Assembly (NCBI RefSeq): GCF_003268025.1
Contig: NZ_QLUW01000002.1
Span: 682,001-746,000 of the forward strand
Reading direction: 5' to 3'
From: Paenibacillus montanisoli
GTDB lineage: Bacteria; Bacillota; Bacilli; Paenibacillales; Paenibacillaceae
Length of the DNA: 64,000 nucleotides
Under the pieces are notes generated by a model. That model was not told the DNA's origin. It did no database searches and saw only the letters and a program-made list of their open reading frames with translations. Below, piece by piece: positions 1 through 8,715 of the stretch. Position 1 is the first letter of the stretch. Every line of letters begins with the position of its first letter. The position numbers were made by a program, and so were the translations under genes.

Positions 1-388
1 ACGCCTTAAGAATAGCTTCCGTGCGTATTTCCAATATTCGGGCGCGCCCGAATTGGTTATCTGTAATAATCCCCGCGCCTCCGCCAGTTAAAGCGATCGC
101 CGGAATATCCGAGGCACGCAGCAAACTGCATAGTAAAGCGGCGGAGATGACTTCACCGCACCCCTGCAGCATATCGCGTTCTTTGGCCGGCAATGAATCG
201 CCATGATTGCGTATGAGCGTCAGCAGCGTGTCCGTTGCGTAGGGATCGCCATTGCGTCCCATTGCAGAGACGACAACGACAAGTCCATATTGCCGTTGCC
301 GCTCCCGGATAATATGATTGATAACGAATTGCCTTGCTTCGTCCGTGGACAATGATGTACCGCCGAACTTCTGAACGAGGATGCGCAT
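1..388 (-). CDS. dapG: Aspartate kinase, DapG type (N-terminal 129 residues, cut by window edge)
   Basis: Aspartokinase phosphorylates L-aspartate in the first step of the pathway to diaminopimelate, lysine, threonine and methionine. The visible part begins MRILVQKFGGTSLST, the classical KFGGTS nucleotide-binding motif near the N-terminus, followed by VVVVSAMGRNGDPYATDTLL and by GCGEVISAALL, both typical of the kinase fold. The ATG at 388 is preceded by GGAGG. The C-terminal half, with the ACT domains, lies beyond base 1. It follows asd by 79 bp in the dpaA-dpaB-asd-dapG order known from Bacillus, where this isozyme supplies diaminopimelate and dipicolinate precursors. The DapG identification rests on context; family membership is certain. 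Confidence 0.93.
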   Translation of the reverse strand, partial: MRILVQKFGGTSLSTDEARQFVINHIIRERQRQYGLVVVVSAMGRNGDPYATDTLLTLIRNHGDSLPAKERDMLQGCGEVISAALLCSLLRASDIPAIALTGGGAGIITDNQFGRARILEIRTEAILKA

Positions 389-467
389 TGCCAAGCCTCC
401 GTATCCGAACGGGAAAACCGTCCCTTAAACCGCAGGCGTTCTGACAATCTGCCGTAGTCCATGTTGT

Positions 468-1508
468 CTATTCGTTCTCGATTGCGATGTATTCTGCAAT
501 TTGCACGGCGTTCCATGCCGCGCCTTTGAGCAGATTATCGGAAACGATCCACAAATTCAAGCCGCGTGCATGGCCGAGATCGCGGCGCAGCCGTCCGACG
601 AACACATCAGGTTGACCGGCCGCTTCCGTTGCTAGCGGGTACCGTTGACCTGCTGGATCGTCGACAAGTACGACTCCCGGAGACTCGGCAATGAGCTTCT
701 TGACGTCTTCCAGTTCATAATCTTGTTTAAGCTCTACGTATACGGATTCCGAATGTCCATACACGACGGGAATACGAACACATGTCGCCGTCACGTCTAT
801 GGACTCGTCACCCATGATTTTCTTCGTTTCGCGAACCATCTTCATCTCTTCAAGCGTATAGCCGTTGTCTTGAAACTTATCGATTTGAGGGATCGCATTG
901 AACGCGATTTGATGCTTCACTGGCAACGAGCCTACCGGCAAAATATCCGGTACGACTTCGTTGCCGGCCAACGCTTCGCGGGTTTGGCGGAGCATTTCGT
1001 CGATCGCGCGGCTGCCGGCTCCGGAAACCGCTTGATAGGTCGATACGATAATGCGGGCAATTCCATAACGGTCTTGCAGCGGTTTGAGCGCCGTTACCAT
1101 CTGGATCGTAGAACAGTTCGGGTTGGCAATAATCCCCCTGTGCTCGCTCACTTTATCAATATTGACCTCCGGCACGATTAGCGGCGTATCTGGATCCATA
1201 CGATACGCATTCGTATTATCGATACAGACCGCTCCGTGCTCGACAGCGTGGGGGGCAAGTGCTTTCGTCACGTCGCCGCCCGCACTGAACAAGGCGATTT
1301 CGATGCCTTTAAAGCTGTCCGGCGTTGCTTCTTCGACCGTCAGCTCTTTACCCTTGAACTTCAGTTTCGTACCCGCAGATCGAGCGGATGAAAGCAGCTT
1401 CAGCTCGGCGATCGGGAAGTTCCTTCTCTCGAGCAGACCGATAATTTGTTCTCCTACTGCGCCTGTCGCACCGACTACAGCGACGTTAAACAATTTCTGA
1501 TTCGACAC
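468..1508 (-). CDS. asd: Aspartate-semialdehyde dehydrogenase
   Basis: This enzyme reduces beta-aspartyl phosphate to aspartate semialdehyde with NADPH in the cytoplasm, the branch point towards lysine, dipicolinate, threonine and methionine. The 346-residue protein has the family's usual length. It shows the N-terminal dinucleotide loop VVGATGAVGEQ (about 11-21), the catalytic cysteine in ANPNCSTIQM (Cys132), and the substrate-binding VSGAGSRAI segment. The start is GTG, preceded by GAGGAG about 9 bp upstream. It lies 83 bp downstream of dpaB and just upstream of dapG, so it probably belongs to the sporulation-linked dipicolinate operon while also serving vegetative growth. Confidence 0.96.
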   Translation of the reverse strand: MSNQKLFNVAVVGATGAVGEQIIGLLERRNFPIAELKLLSSARSAGTKLKFKGKELTVEEATPDSFKGIEIALFSAGGDVTKALAPHAVEHGAVCIDNTNAYRMDPDTPLIVPEVNIDKVSEHRGIIANPNCSTIQMVTALKPLQDRYGIARIIVSTYQAVSGAGSRAIDEMLRQTREALAGNEVVPDILPVGSLPVKHQIAFNAIPQIDKFQDNGYTLEEMKMVRETKKIMGDESIDVTATCVRIPVVYGHSESVYVELKQDYELEDVKKLIAESPGVVLVDDPAGQRYPLATEAAGQPDVFVGRLRRDLGHARGLNLWIVSDNLLKGAAWNAVQIAEYIAIENE

Positions 1509-1591
1509 CGGTGTCGTCTCCTCTCGAACTTAGGTCAAGGATTTCTCCAGCAAGTTATGAATTCGAATAATTGCGTCTTCTTGAGTTCAGT

Positions 1592-2179
1592 TCAAGTACG
1601 TTCGACCAACAACGGCTGCAGCTGTTTGCCTTGCAATGCGGCTTCGCATGTTTCCGGCACCAGCTCCATTTTGGCGACAAGCGAGTTAGGCTTCTGGATC
1701 GGATTATCCTGCCCAAACGGAACGAAATAAACGTTCTTGCAAACTAAAAGCTTTGCGATATTAGCGGCGTTCAAGCCAAGACCGTCGTTCGTCGAGATCG
1801 CGAGCACAAGCGGGCGCTGGTTGCGCATCTGCGCTTTCGCTGCCATCAGAACGGGTCCGTCAGTCTGTGCATTGGCCAATTTACTTGTCGTATTGCCCGT
1901 GCAGGGCGCAATAACAAGGACGTCGAGCAGTTTGGAAGGCCCCAGGGGCTCCGCGTCGACGATTGTCGAAATGATTTCGTTTCCGGTAATCGACCTCAGC
2001 TGCCGCTGCCATTCTTCCGCGGTACCGAACCGCGTATCCGTAGTTATCAGCGTTTGCGACACGATCGGAACGACATTCGCGCCTTCGTCGACAAACCGCT
2101 TAATTACCGGCATGACTTCTGCAAACGTACAGTGAGACCCGGAGAGCGCATAGCCCACCGTTTTGCCTTGCCATTTCAT
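1592..2179 (-). CDS. dpaB: Dipicolinate synthase subunit B (flavoprotein)
   Basis: Subunit B of the enzyme that makes dipicolinic acid in the mother cell, for loading into the spore core. The 195 residues form a flavoprotein (HFCD-like) fold: GYALSGSHCTF at the N-terminus, then VIAPCTGNTTSKLANAQTDG in the flavin-binding region and an AKAQMRNQRPLVLAIS strand. This matches SpoVFB in length and motifs. Its ATG overlaps the dpaA stop by 4 bp (ATGA), which points to translational coupling and equal synthesis of the two subunits. Expression is expected late in sporulation, from the same promoter as dpaA. Confidence 0.95.
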   Translation of the reverse strand: MKWQGKTVGYALSGSHCTFAEVMPVIKRFVDEGANVVPIVSQTLITTDTRFGTAEEWQRQLRSITGNEIISTIVDAEPLGPSKLLDVLVIAPCTGNTTSKLANAQTDGPVLMAAKAQMRNQRPLVLAISTNDGLGLNAANIAKLLVCKNVYFVPFGQDNPIQKPNSLVAKMELVPETCEAALQGKQLQPLLVERT

Positions 2180-3075
2180 TGCCCATTCCCCCGTTGCCTG
2201 GAATCTTCCTCAATCAATCGGCTTAAACAATCCGCAATGATGCGTCCAGCGGTTTTGGGTGCCACGATTCCTGGTAGGCCGGGGGCGAGCAATGCTTTAA
2301 TGCCGCGCTTCTCGGCAAAGCGGAAATCCGTTCCGCCAGGCTTCGAAGCGAGGTCGATAATGACCGCTCGCGATGGCAAATTGGCTATAATTTGCGCTGT
2401 GACTATCATAGTCGGAATTGTATTAAAAAGCAAGTCAATATTACCCACATAATGTAACAGTTGCTTGAGATAGAAAGGCTCGAAGCCCATCTCATAAGCT
2501 CTTGCAAAATGCTCCTCGCGGCGCACGCCAACCTTCACTTTCGCCCCGAGTCCTTGCAGCGTCCGCGCCAACGTAAACCCGGTTCTGCCAATGCCGAGTA
2601 CCATACAGGATGAACCGTGGATGGTGATGTCCGTGTTTTGAATCGCCATCATGACGGCTCCCTCGGCCGTCGGAATCGAGTTATAAATCGCGACATCATC
2701 GCGGTCGAACAACTCAACGAGGCGGATACCGTGCTTCATGCACAAATTCCTCAAATAAGACTTCGCCATTCCCGTATATACCGTGCAATGCTTCGGTATC
2801 CGTGCGACATACTCGTCAGTCAGACTCAACTCGCGGTCACTGAAAACGGCGACGATCTTCCCGTCATCGTCGGTACCTACCGCCGGAAGCACCAGCGCAT
2901 CGATATTCGCGAACAATTCTTCGCTAAGCTCTGCGCGTACCGCCCCATCCAGCGAGGAATGAAGCTGGTCGAAGCCCGCTACCGTTACCGATGCATCGAG
3001 CTCGGTCAGCTTCCGGATGACCTCCAGCCCTCGAGCGTCACCGCCAAGAAGCAAGACCTGAACCCCTGTCAGCAT
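2176..3075 (-). CDS. dpaA: Dipicolinate synthase subunit A
   Basis: The dehydrogenase-like subunit of dipicolinate synthase (SpoVFA), which converts a dihydrodipicolinate-pathway intermediate to dipicolinic acid. The 299-residue protein starts MLTGVQVLLLGGDARGLEVI. In its middle it carries a second Rossmann motif, LGIGRTGFTLARTLQGLG, used for NAD(P). A strong AAGGAG site lies about 9 bp before the ATG. It is followed by dpaB with a 4 bp overlap. The presence of dpaAB is direct evidence that the organism makes classical DPA-containing endospores. A candidate SigK promoter lies about 185 bp upstream. Confidence 0.95.
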   Translation of the reverse strand: MLTGVQVLLLGGDARGLEVIRKLTELDASVTVAGFDQLHSSLDGAVRAELSEELFANIDALVLPAVGTDDDGKIVAVFSDRELSLTDEYVARIPKHCTVYTGMAKSYLRNLCMKHGIRLVELFDRDDVAIYNSIPTAEGAVMMAIQNTDITIHGSSCMVLGIGRTGFTLARTLQGLGAKVKVGVRREEHFARAYEMGFEPFYLKQLLHYVGNIDLLFNTIPTMIVTAQIIANLPSRAVIIDLASKPGGTDFRFAEKRGIKALLAPGLPGIVAPKTAGRIIADCLSRLIEEDSRQRGNGQ

Positions 3076-3129
3076 AAGGGTATCACTCCTTTCTTACTGC
3101 AACCGAGGCGCGAGTTCTGCCGCTGATCG

Positions 3130-3146
3130 TTGCAGCATCGCTGCAA
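3130..3146. repeat. Short perfect inverted repeat in the dpaA leader
   Basis: TTGCAGC, a 3 nt loop, then GCTGCAA: a perfect 7 bp stem about 55 bp upstream of the dpaA start. No T-run follows it in either direction, so it is not an intrinsic terminator. Its role is unknown. Confidence 0.5.
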
Positions 3147-3199
3147 TCAATGCGCGGTATCTATCACGGCTCACGCCTAGAATGGCAGTACCTTTGCAA

Positions 3200-3227
3200 C
3201 TGCCTTGGCGCCTTGTTTTCAAGGCAG
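3200..3227. repeat. Inverted repeat in the dpaA leader
   Basis: CTGCCTTG and CAAGGCAG form a perfect 8 bp stem around a 12 nt loop. It lies between the candidate SigK promoter and dpaA and would be transcribed. No T-tract follows, so it is more likely an mRNA structure or part of an intergenic repeat than a terminator. Confidence 0.5.
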
Positions 3228-3260
3228 CCCAAAGGACAGCATGCGCACTTGGTTATAGAC

Positions 3261-3289
3261 CATCGTATGCATTCGCCCAGAGCGGGGTG
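3261..3289 (-). promoter_or_regulatory. Candidate SigK promoter for dpaA-dpaB-asd-dapG
   Basis: On the minus strand, CACC (3289-3286) is followed after exactly 16 bp by CATACGATG (3269-3261). This fits the SigK consensus mACm-N16/17-CATAnnnTa except for the last base. In B. subtilis the homologous operon is transcribed by SigK in the mother cell. The start would lie about 180 bp upstream of dpaA, leaving a long leader. The pattern is short and could occur by chance. Confidence 0.35.
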
Positions 3290-3310
3290 AATGATGATGT
3301 GTGAAAACGG

Positions 3311-3409
3311 TCGTTGCGCAGGGCGAATGGAGCGAAGAGCGTAAACCAACTCGTTGCGCAAATCGAATGGAGTGAAGAGCGTAAACCAACTCGTTGCGCA
3401 AATCGAATG
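3311..3409. repeat. 40 bp tandem repeat, about 2.5 copies
   Basis: Units at 3311-3350 and 3351-3390 differ at only four positions, and a partial third copy runs 3391-3409. Each begins TCGTTGCGCA and ends GAAGAGCGTAAACCAAC. It lies in non-coding sequence upstream of the candidate dpaA promoter. It is too short, and lacks unique spacers, to be a CRISPR. Confidence 0.85.
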
Positions 3410-3544
3410 TTCTTCCGGTCGCTGTTGTATTCGACTATCTTGAATCATCCCTCTAAGGAAGATATTCAAATACAAAGGCGAACGCTATCGCTCCTCCAGA
3501 ATCATTCGACCTGCTTCACTCCCGTTTTACGGAGAGAGAGCAGC

Positions 3545-3574
3545 AAAAAAGGAGCGCGGTATAGCCCGCGCTCC
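3545..3574 (-). terminator. Intrinsic terminator of the mlpA-dut unit
   Basis: Read on the minus strand, GGAGCGCGG, a 6 nt loop and CCGCGCTCC form a perfect 9 bp GC-rich stem directly followed by six T. It starts about 20 bp after the dut stop codon. Confidence 0.93.
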
Positions 3575-3594
3575 TCTAGATAAAAAATTAATGC

Positions 3595-4038
3595 TTAGAC
3601 GCCCGTATGTCCGAAGCCGCCGGCGCCGCGAACCGTATCAGGCAATTCATCCGCTTCGGTAATTTGCACGGCCGGCACAACCTGAAACAGCATCTGCGCA
3701 ATGCGCTCGCCCCGTTCAATCACGAATGGTTCTTGCCCCAAGTTGACCAGCAGCACCTTTACTTCGCCGCGGTAATCGGCATCAATCGTGCCCGGCGAAT
3801 TCAAACATGTGATGCCGTGCTTAAACGCAAGTCCGCTGCGTGGACGGATTTGCGCTTCCAATTCAGCAGGCATCGCCATCGCAAAGCCCGTCGGAATCAG
3901 CTTTCGCTCCCCAGGGTTCAGCGTGACAGGCTCAATGACCGCCGCTTGAAGATCAAACCCGGCCGCAAGTTCGGACATTTTGCGGGGCAAGGCAAGCTCT
4001 TCATTGCCCGGCAGCCGTTTAAATACTACTTGAAACAA
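3595..4038 (-). CDS. dut: dUTP diphosphatase (dUTPase)
   Basis: Hydrolyses dUTP to dUMP and pyrophosphate, keeping uracil out of DNA and feeding thymidylate synthesis. The trimeric-dUTPase motifs appear in order: AAGFDLQAA (motif 1), IRPRSGLAFKHGI (motif 2), SPGTIDADYRGEVKVLLVN (motif 3, with the catalytic Asp), RGERIAQMLF (motif 4) and the C-terminal RGAGGFGHTGV (motif 5). I chose the TTG at 4038 (147 aa) because GGGAGG lies about 7 bp upstream. A longer frame starting at 4074 would overlap the peptidase by 56 bp and has no such site. It overlaps the peptidase gene by 20 bp and is followed by a strong terminator. Confidence 0.93.
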   Translation of the reverse strand: MFQVVFKRLPGNEELALPRKMSELAAGFDLQAAVIEPVTLNPGERKLIPTGFAMAMPAELEAQIRPRSGLAFKHGITCLNSPGTIDADYRGEVKVLLVNLGQEPFVIERGERIAQMLFQVVPAVQITEADELPDTVRGAGGFGHTGV

Positions 4039-5284
4039 GCGAATCCCTCCCGAGCGACGCTGCTGCTTTATCATTGCTGCCGACCATCGCGACCGCGAAA
4101 GGAACGGTTAGCATCCGTTTCGTAACTTCACGAATATCGTTCATATCAACAGAATCAATCCGCTGGAGCATCTCATCGAGCGTGTAGTGGCGGCCCAGCA
4201 TCAGCTCGTTTTTCCCCAACCTGTTCATCCGGCTGGATGTGCTCTCAAGGCTGAGAATCAAGCTGCCCTTCAGCTGCTCCTTGCCGCGGTGTAGCTCAGC
4301 ATCAGTCAGCCCTTTAACGGCCAAATCGTGCATCTGAGCAATCGTGAGATCGAGCACTTCTTTCGTCTGCTTCGGTGCCGTGCCGGCATATACCGTAAAC
4401 AGCCCGCTGTCCGCATAGGAAGTATGATACGAATAAACGGAGTAAGCTAGCCCGCGCTTTTCCCGGATTTCCTGGAAGAGCCTGGAGCTCATGCCTCCGC
4501 CAACGGCATTATTCAGCAGTATCATCGCATACAGCTGAGGATCGGCAATCGAGCAGCCCGGGAACGTGATGCAGATATGGTTCTGCTCGGTTTTTTTCTT
4601 ATGGAACAGATACTGCCCGTTGAAGGTTGGCGTAGTAACTGCCAGTTCCGTACCGGAGTTCTTGAAGCTGCCAAAATGTTTCTCGAGCAGTTCAATCAAC
4701 GCCTTCTCTTCCACATTGCCTGCGACGCTAATGACCGTGTTATCGACACGGTATTGGGCCTTCAAGTAGTCTTTAAGGGAATTGCCGTCCATTGCGCTCA
4801 GCCGCTCTTCAAGTCCGAGAATGGAATAAGCCAGCGGATGATCGCCGTATGCCGCGCGCGAGGCCTCGTCATGCACCTTATCGTCAGGCGTATCTTCATA
4901 CATCGAAATTTCCTCGAGGATGACGTTCTTCTCTTTACCCAGCTCTGCAGCGTCCATTAGCGAGTTGAAAAACATATCCGCAAGCGCATCCACCGCGATC
5001 GGCAAGTGCTGATCGAGCACCTTGGCGAAATAGCAGGTATATTCCTTAGCCGTAAATGCATTCACGTTCCCGCCGATGCCGTCGAACAGATCTGCGATAT
5101 CTTTGGCGCTATGGCGCTCCGTGCCTTTAAAGAGCATGTGCTCGATGAAATGGGAAATCCCGTTGTTTTCCGGCGTCTCGTTGCGCGATCCGGTTTTGAC
5201 CCAAATGCCGAACGAAACCGATCGGAAGGTCGGTATGTATTCCACGACGACGCGTAATCCATTGCTAAGAGTATAGTTATTCAA
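4019..5284 (-). CDS. mlpA: M16 family zinc peptidase (MlpA/YmxG-like)
   Basis: A processing-peptidase-like zinc protease of the pitrilysin family, 421 residues. The inverted zinc motif HxxEH is seen in NNGISHFIEHMLFKGT near residue 55, with a downstream glutamate in the KEKNVILEEI region. A second, non-catalytic half with SYHTSYADSGLFTVYAG follows, as in family members. I prefer the TTG at 5284, 7 bp after a perfect AGGAGG. An upstream extension would be hydrophilic and lacks homology features. In B. subtilis MlpA affects extracellular protease production; its exact substrate is not settled. It lies between ylxY and dut, with its own good promoter. Confidence 0.93.
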   Translation of the reverse strand: MNNYTLSNGLRVVVEYIPTFRSVSFGIWVKTGSRNETPENNGISHFIEHMLFKGTERHSAKDIADLFDGIGGNVNAFTAKEYTCYFAKVLDQHLPIAVDALADMFFNSLMDAAELGKEKNVILEEISMYEDTPDDKVHDEASRAAYGDHPLAYSILGLEERLSAMDGNSLKDYLKAQYRVDNTVISVAGNVEEKALIELLEKHFGSFKNSGTELAVTTPTFNGQYLFHKKKTEQNHICITFPGCSIADPQLYAMILLNNAVGGGMSSRLFQEIREKRGLAYSVYSYHTSYADSGLFTVYAGTAPKQTKEVLDLTIAQMHDLAVKGLTDAELHRGKEQLKGSLILSLESTSSRMNRLGKNELMLGRHYTLDEMLQRIDSVDMNDIREVTKRMLTVPFAVAMVGSNDKAAASLGRDSLVSSSI

Positions 5285-5345
5285 TTGAGTTCCTCCTACA
5301 CGTTTTCTGCTGCTTTTGCTGGCGAAGCAGAAATACAATGACTTC

Positions 5346-5374
5346 ACTATAACAAAATTATGGTCTTGCCTCAA
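5346..5374 (-). promoter_or_regulatory. SigA-type promoter for mlpA-dut
   Basis: On the minus strand, TTGAGG (5374-5369), a 17 bp spacer, then TATAGT (5351-5346). The -35 box overlaps the last codons of the upstream deacetylase gene. The leader to the mlpA start would be about 55 nt and contains the AGGAGG site. Confidence 0.65.
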
Positions 5375-6353
5375 CTAACGAGGTTCTTTTGGAGGAAAGC
5401 GTCTCACTGACCGTTCCCAGCATGAGTCCTTTCTGTTTAATGGCCGATATTATGCCCGCCAGCGCCGCGCTGGATGAATCCGTTGGATGCATCAGAATAA
5501 GCGATCCCGGCTCGACGCGAGTACGCACTTTCCGGATGATCGAACTGGCTGGCGGGTGCATCCAATCCACCGTATCCAGCGTCCACAGCACGGTCTTCAG
5601 GCCTTGCTCCGCAGCAACATCGACAGTCATCTGATTAAAATCGCCGGAAGGCGGCGCGAACCAATGATTCTTCACCTTCAGTGTGGCTTGAAGGAGCGCT
5701 TCGGTCTTTGCAATTTGATTATATGCGGAACGGCGGTCAAGTTGACTCATATTGGGATGTGTATAAGCATGATTCGAAATTTCATGGCCTTCCGCCTGAA
5801 TTTGCTTGGCAACGTCCGTATTTTTCTTCAGCCACGAGCCGTCAAAAAAGAACGTCGCTTTCACGTTTTCTTTCCGCAGCGTGCTTAGCATGGACGGTAT
5901 AAACTCATTTCCCCAGGCCACGTTGATCATTAGCGCTGCCATCGGCTTGTTCGGATTCCCTTTATAAATGGGATGGCGGCCAAGCGATTCGAGGGTGACT
6001 TTAGGTTCTACTTCTTTATATACGAATCTAATCGGCTCGTTTTCAGGCGCGTTCTCCATGAGCCGATAGGTTTTTTCCACGTCCACTTCCAACCCGTTGT
6101 AGCCGGGAATCGCTTTCCACACCCGGTCCACTATGGCATCAACCGGCGCAATCCGCCGCTTCGCCGCTTCGGCTTGGATCGTCTCCATCAGCTTCGCATT
6201 AACCCCCGAAGATGCAAAAACAGCCTCCGCCAAAGATCCGCGCTGGCCATGCTTAATCGCGGCCACGTATTCCGACAACGGGCCGTTCAGTCTAACAGTC
6301 AATAAAAGCGCGCACATGACTAGCGCCATAACGATCGCTTTCTTTAGCCTCAT
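5358..6353 (-). CDS. ylxY: YlxY-like polysaccharide deacetylase-fold protein with a degenerate first catalytic motif
   Basis: A 331-residue membrane-anchored protein. An N-terminal signal or anchor (KKAIVMALVMCALLLTVRLN, about 3-22) is followed by a linker and a C-terminal NodB-type domain. The domain keeps the histidine motif in HEISNHAYTHPNM and the late VLWTLDTVDW and SLILMHP motifs. The usual first motif (TFDDG, with catalytic base and metal ligand) is replaced by MINVAWGNE, as I recall for YlxY. Classical deacetylase activity is therefore doubtful. It occupies the ylxY position between pnp and mlpA. I chose the ATG at 6353 because it precedes the hydrophobic segment and has AAGGGTGGG upstream. 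Confidence 0.88.
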   Translation of the reverse strand: MRLKKAIVMALVMCALLLTVRLNGPLSEYVAAIKHGQRGSLAEAVFASSGVNAKLMETIQAEAAKRRIAPVDAIVDRVWKAIPGYNGLEVDVEKTYRLMENAPENEPIRFVYKEVEPKVTLESLGRHPIYKGNPNKPMAALMINVAWGNEFIPSMLSTLRKENVKATFFFDGSWLKKNTDVAKQIQAEGHEISNHAYTHPNMSQLDRRSAYNQIAKTEALLQATLKVKNHWFAPPSGDFNQMTVDVAAEQGLKTVLWTLDTVDWMHPPASSIIRKVRTRVEPGSLILMHPTDSSSAALAGIISAIKQKGLMLGTVSETLSSKRTSLVEARP

Positions 6354-6381
6354 ATAAGCTGTCCCACCCTTCTCCTTCATC

Positions 6382-6410
6382 ATATTATGGCTCGGCCTAC
6401 AATATGAAAA
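6382..6410 (-). promoter_or_regulatory. Possible promoter of the ylxY-like gene
   Basis: On the minus strand, TTTTCA, 17 bp, then TAATAT, about 30 bp upstream of the chosen start and just after the pnp terminator. The -35 box is weak. A TCATATT/CATAATAT pair in the same place resembles SigE boxes but its spacing of 11 bp is too short. Confidence 0.3.
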
Positions 6411-6433
6411 GAAGCGCGGAATGCGACATGCAA

Positions 6434-6467
6434 TAAAAAAAAGAGACAGATGTACCATCTGTCTCTT
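6434..6467 (-). terminator. Intrinsic terminator of pnp
   Basis: AAGAGACAGATG, a 3 nt loop, then its perfect 12 bp complement, running straight into a run of T on the minus strand. It begins about 25 bp after the pnp stop codon. Confidence 0.93.
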
Positions 6468-6491
6468 GCTTGCTGCGAATGCTAAGGCTGC

Positions 6492-8597
6492 CTAGGACTG
6501 CTGAGCAGGAACTTCCGGCGTCAATACGGCTTTGCGGGACAAGTTGATGCGGCCTTGTTGGTCGATCTCCGTTACTTTGACCGTAATTTGATCGCCGATT
6601 TTCACGACGTCTTCCACTTTCGCCACACGCTCTGTGGAGAGCTGGGAGATGTGAACCAATCCGTCTTTGTTCGGCAAAATTTCGACGAAGCAGCCGAATT
6701 TCTCGATCCGTTTCACTGTGCCGAGGTAAACCTCGCCTACAACGACTTCGCGCACGATGCCTTCGATGATTTGCTTCGCCCGTTCGTTCGCTTCCGCGTT
6801 AGAAGACGCGATAAAGACGGTACCGTCTTGCTCGATATCGATTTTTACGCCGGTTTCATCAATGATTTTATTGATGATTTTACCGCCGGAGCCGATAACG
6901 TCGCGGATTTTGTCCGGATGGATCTTCATGATGACGATCTTAGGCGCGTACTGAGACAGGCTCGAACGCGGCGCTTGCATCACTTCGGTCATTTTGCCAA
7001 GGATATGCATGCGGCCTATGCGGGCTTGCTCCAGCGATTGCGATAGAATCGCGCGGTCGATCCCGTCGATCTTGATGTCCATTTGGATCGCGGTTACGCC
7101 CGCTGCCGTGCCGGCAACTTTAAAGTCCATGTCGCCGAGGTGATCTTCCATGCCTTGAATATCGGACAGGATGGAGAAGTGATCGCCGTCTTTGATCAGA
7201 CCCATTGCAATGCCGGCAACCGGCGCTTTGATCGGTACGCCAGCATCCATCATTGCCAGCGTACTTGCGCAAATGCTCGCTTGGCTGGTGGAACCGTTCG
7301 ACTCCAACACTTCGGATACGAGACGGATCGTATATGGGAATTCAGTTTCGTTTGGAATGACTTTGGAAAGCGCGCGCTCGCCGAGAGCGCCATGGCCGAT
7401 TTCGCGGCGGCCGGGAGGACGCAGCGGTCTTGCTTCCCCAACGCTGAACGGCGGGAAGTTATAGTGATGCATGAACCGCTTCGTTTCCGTTAAATCGATG
7501 CCGTCTAGAATCTGCACATCGCCCAGCGCCCCGAGCGTACAGATGCTTAGCGCTTGGGTTTGCCCGCGCGTGAACAGGCCGGAGCCGTGCGTGCGAGGAA
7601 GCAGTGCGACATCGCATTCGATCGGACGGATTTCGCTAAGAGCTCGTCCATCCGGACGCACCTTGTCATGCGTAATCAATCGGCGGACTTCTTCTTTCAC
7701 GATATCGTACAGAACTTCTTTCACATCGCCGAGCAGTTCCGGAGTTTCCGCGAAAACTTCTTCGAAATGCGCAACCGTTTCCGCATTTACGGCATCAATC
7801 GCATCTTGCCGGGCATGCTTCTCCGCGATCCGGACGGATTCTACCAAGCGATCCTTTGCGTACGCGCGAACAGCCTCATTGACGGCCTCGTCCACGGCAT
7901 GCAGCTTCACTTCGACCTTTGGCTTGCCTGCAAGGCCTTGCAGCTCTTCCAAGGATGCCACGATACGCCTGATTTCGTCATGACCGAACATGATCGCTTC
8001 CAGCATAACATCCTCATGTACTTCGTTCGCTTCGGCTTCCACCATCATGATAGCGTCTTTCGTGCCGGCAACCACGACGTAGACATCGCTTTTCGCTTCT
8101 TGTTCAACAGTCGGGTTAATGATGAATTGTCCGTCAATCCGGCCGACGATGACGCCGCCGATTGGTCCGTTAAACGGAATATCGGAAATGGTCAACGCCG
8201 CGGACGTACCGATCATCGCCGCAATTTCCGGCGAGCAGTCTTGGTCAACGCTCATTACGATGTTTGCGATTTGCACTTCATTGCGGAACCCTTCCGGGAA
8301 CAACGGGCGAATCGGACGGTCCGTCAAGCGGCTCGCAAGGATCGCCTTTTCGCTCGGACGGCCTTCGCGCTTGATAAAACCGCCTGGAATTTTACCTACC
8401 GCGTAAAGTCGCTCCTCATAATTGACCGTAAGCGGGAAGAAGTCTAGGTTTTTCGGTTCGCTCGAAGAAACGACCGTACATAATACAACGGTTTCACCAT
8501 ACTTGACGGTAACCGCTGCGTTCGCTTGCTTAGCTAATCGGCCCGTCTCCAGAACGAGCGGCCGGCCGCCTAGTGTTGTTTCTACACGATGCAGCAT
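6492..8597 (-). CDS. pnp: Polyribonucleotide nucleotidyltransferase (PNPase)
   Basis: The phosphorolytic 3'-5' exoribonuclease of mRNA decay and RNA quality control, a trimer that works with RNase Y, CshA and other degradosome partners. The 701-residue protein has two RNase PH-like halves (from about residue 10 and from about 310, with FTRGQTQAL in the second half) joined by an alpha-helical domain. A KH domain with the GxxG loop in [18 protein letters not shown] and a C-terminal S1 domain with [20 protein letters not shown] follow. The ATG at 8597 has AGGAGG 6 bp upstream; an in-frame ATG at 8687 has none. It follows rpsO, whose terminator lies in between. Confidence 0.97.
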   Translation of the reverse strand: MLHRVETTLGGRPLVLETGRLAKQANAAVTVKYGETVVLCTVVSSSEPKNLDFFPLTVNYEERLYAVGKIPGGFIKREGRPSEKAILASRLTDRPIRPLFPEGFRNEVQIANIVMSVDQDCSPEIAAMIGTSAALTISDIPFNGPIGGVIVGRIDGQFIINPTVEQEAKSDVYVVVAGTKDAIMMVEAEANEVHEDVMLEAIMFGHDEIRRIVASLEELQGLAGKPKVEVKLHAVDEAVNEAVRAYAKDRLVESVRIAEKHARQDAIDAVNAETVAHFEEVFAETPELLGDVKEVLYDIVKEEVRRLITHDKVRPDGRALSEIRPIECDVALLPRTHGSGLFTRGQTQALSICTLGALGDVQILDGIDLTETKRFMHHYNFPPFSVGEARPLRPPGRREIGHGALGERALSKVIPNETEFPYTIRLVSEVLESNGSTSQASICASTLAMMDAGVPIKAPVAGIAMGLIKDGDHFSILSDIQGMEDHLGDMDFKVAGTAAGVTAIQMDIKIDGIDRAILSQSLEQARIGRMHILGKMTEVMQAPRSSLSQYAPKIVIMKIHPDKIRDVIGSGGKIINKIIDETGVKIDIEQDGTVFIASSNAEANERAKQIIEGIVREVVVGEVYLGTVKRIEKFGCFVEILPNKDGLVHISQLSTERVAKVEDVVKIGDQITVKVTEIDQQGRINLSRKAVLTPEVPAQQS

Positions 8598-8715
8598 ATT
8601 AATCCTCCTATGCCGGCTCGCCGCTGCATCCCCCCGGGATACTCGACTGCCGGATCCGTAATTTCCATTCGTGAACTCGCTTGCCAAATCCTTCTGTAAA
8701 AAAATCTATAAGAAA

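Larger units (their letters stand above)
3076..3594 (-). other. 519 bp intergenic region between dut and dpaA
   Basis: No convincing gene is present. Short open frames here read as low-complexity translations of repeats. The region holds, in transcription order, the dut terminator, about 2.5 copies of a 40 bp tandem repeat, a candidate SigK promoter, and two compact inverted repeats (3200-3227 and 3130-3146) in the presumed dpaA leader. In Bacillus subtilis ymxH sits just upstream of spoVFA. No YlmC/YmxH-like reading frame or recognisable remnant was found here. Confidence 0.7.

Noticed and set aside
1509-1591. Separate promoter for asd-dapG
   Set aside because: TTGAAC and nearby AT-rich hexamers do not combine with acceptable spacing, so the genes are more simply read from the dpaA transcript.
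3311-3409. CRISPR-like array
   Set aside because: The units are directly tandem with no unique spacers and there are no cas genes.
3164-3475. Possible small genes (103 and 60 codons) in the dut-dpaA gap
   Set aside because: The frames run through the 40 bp tandem repeat and yield repetitive, Cys/Arg/His-rich peptides without a good start site. They do not resemble YmxH.
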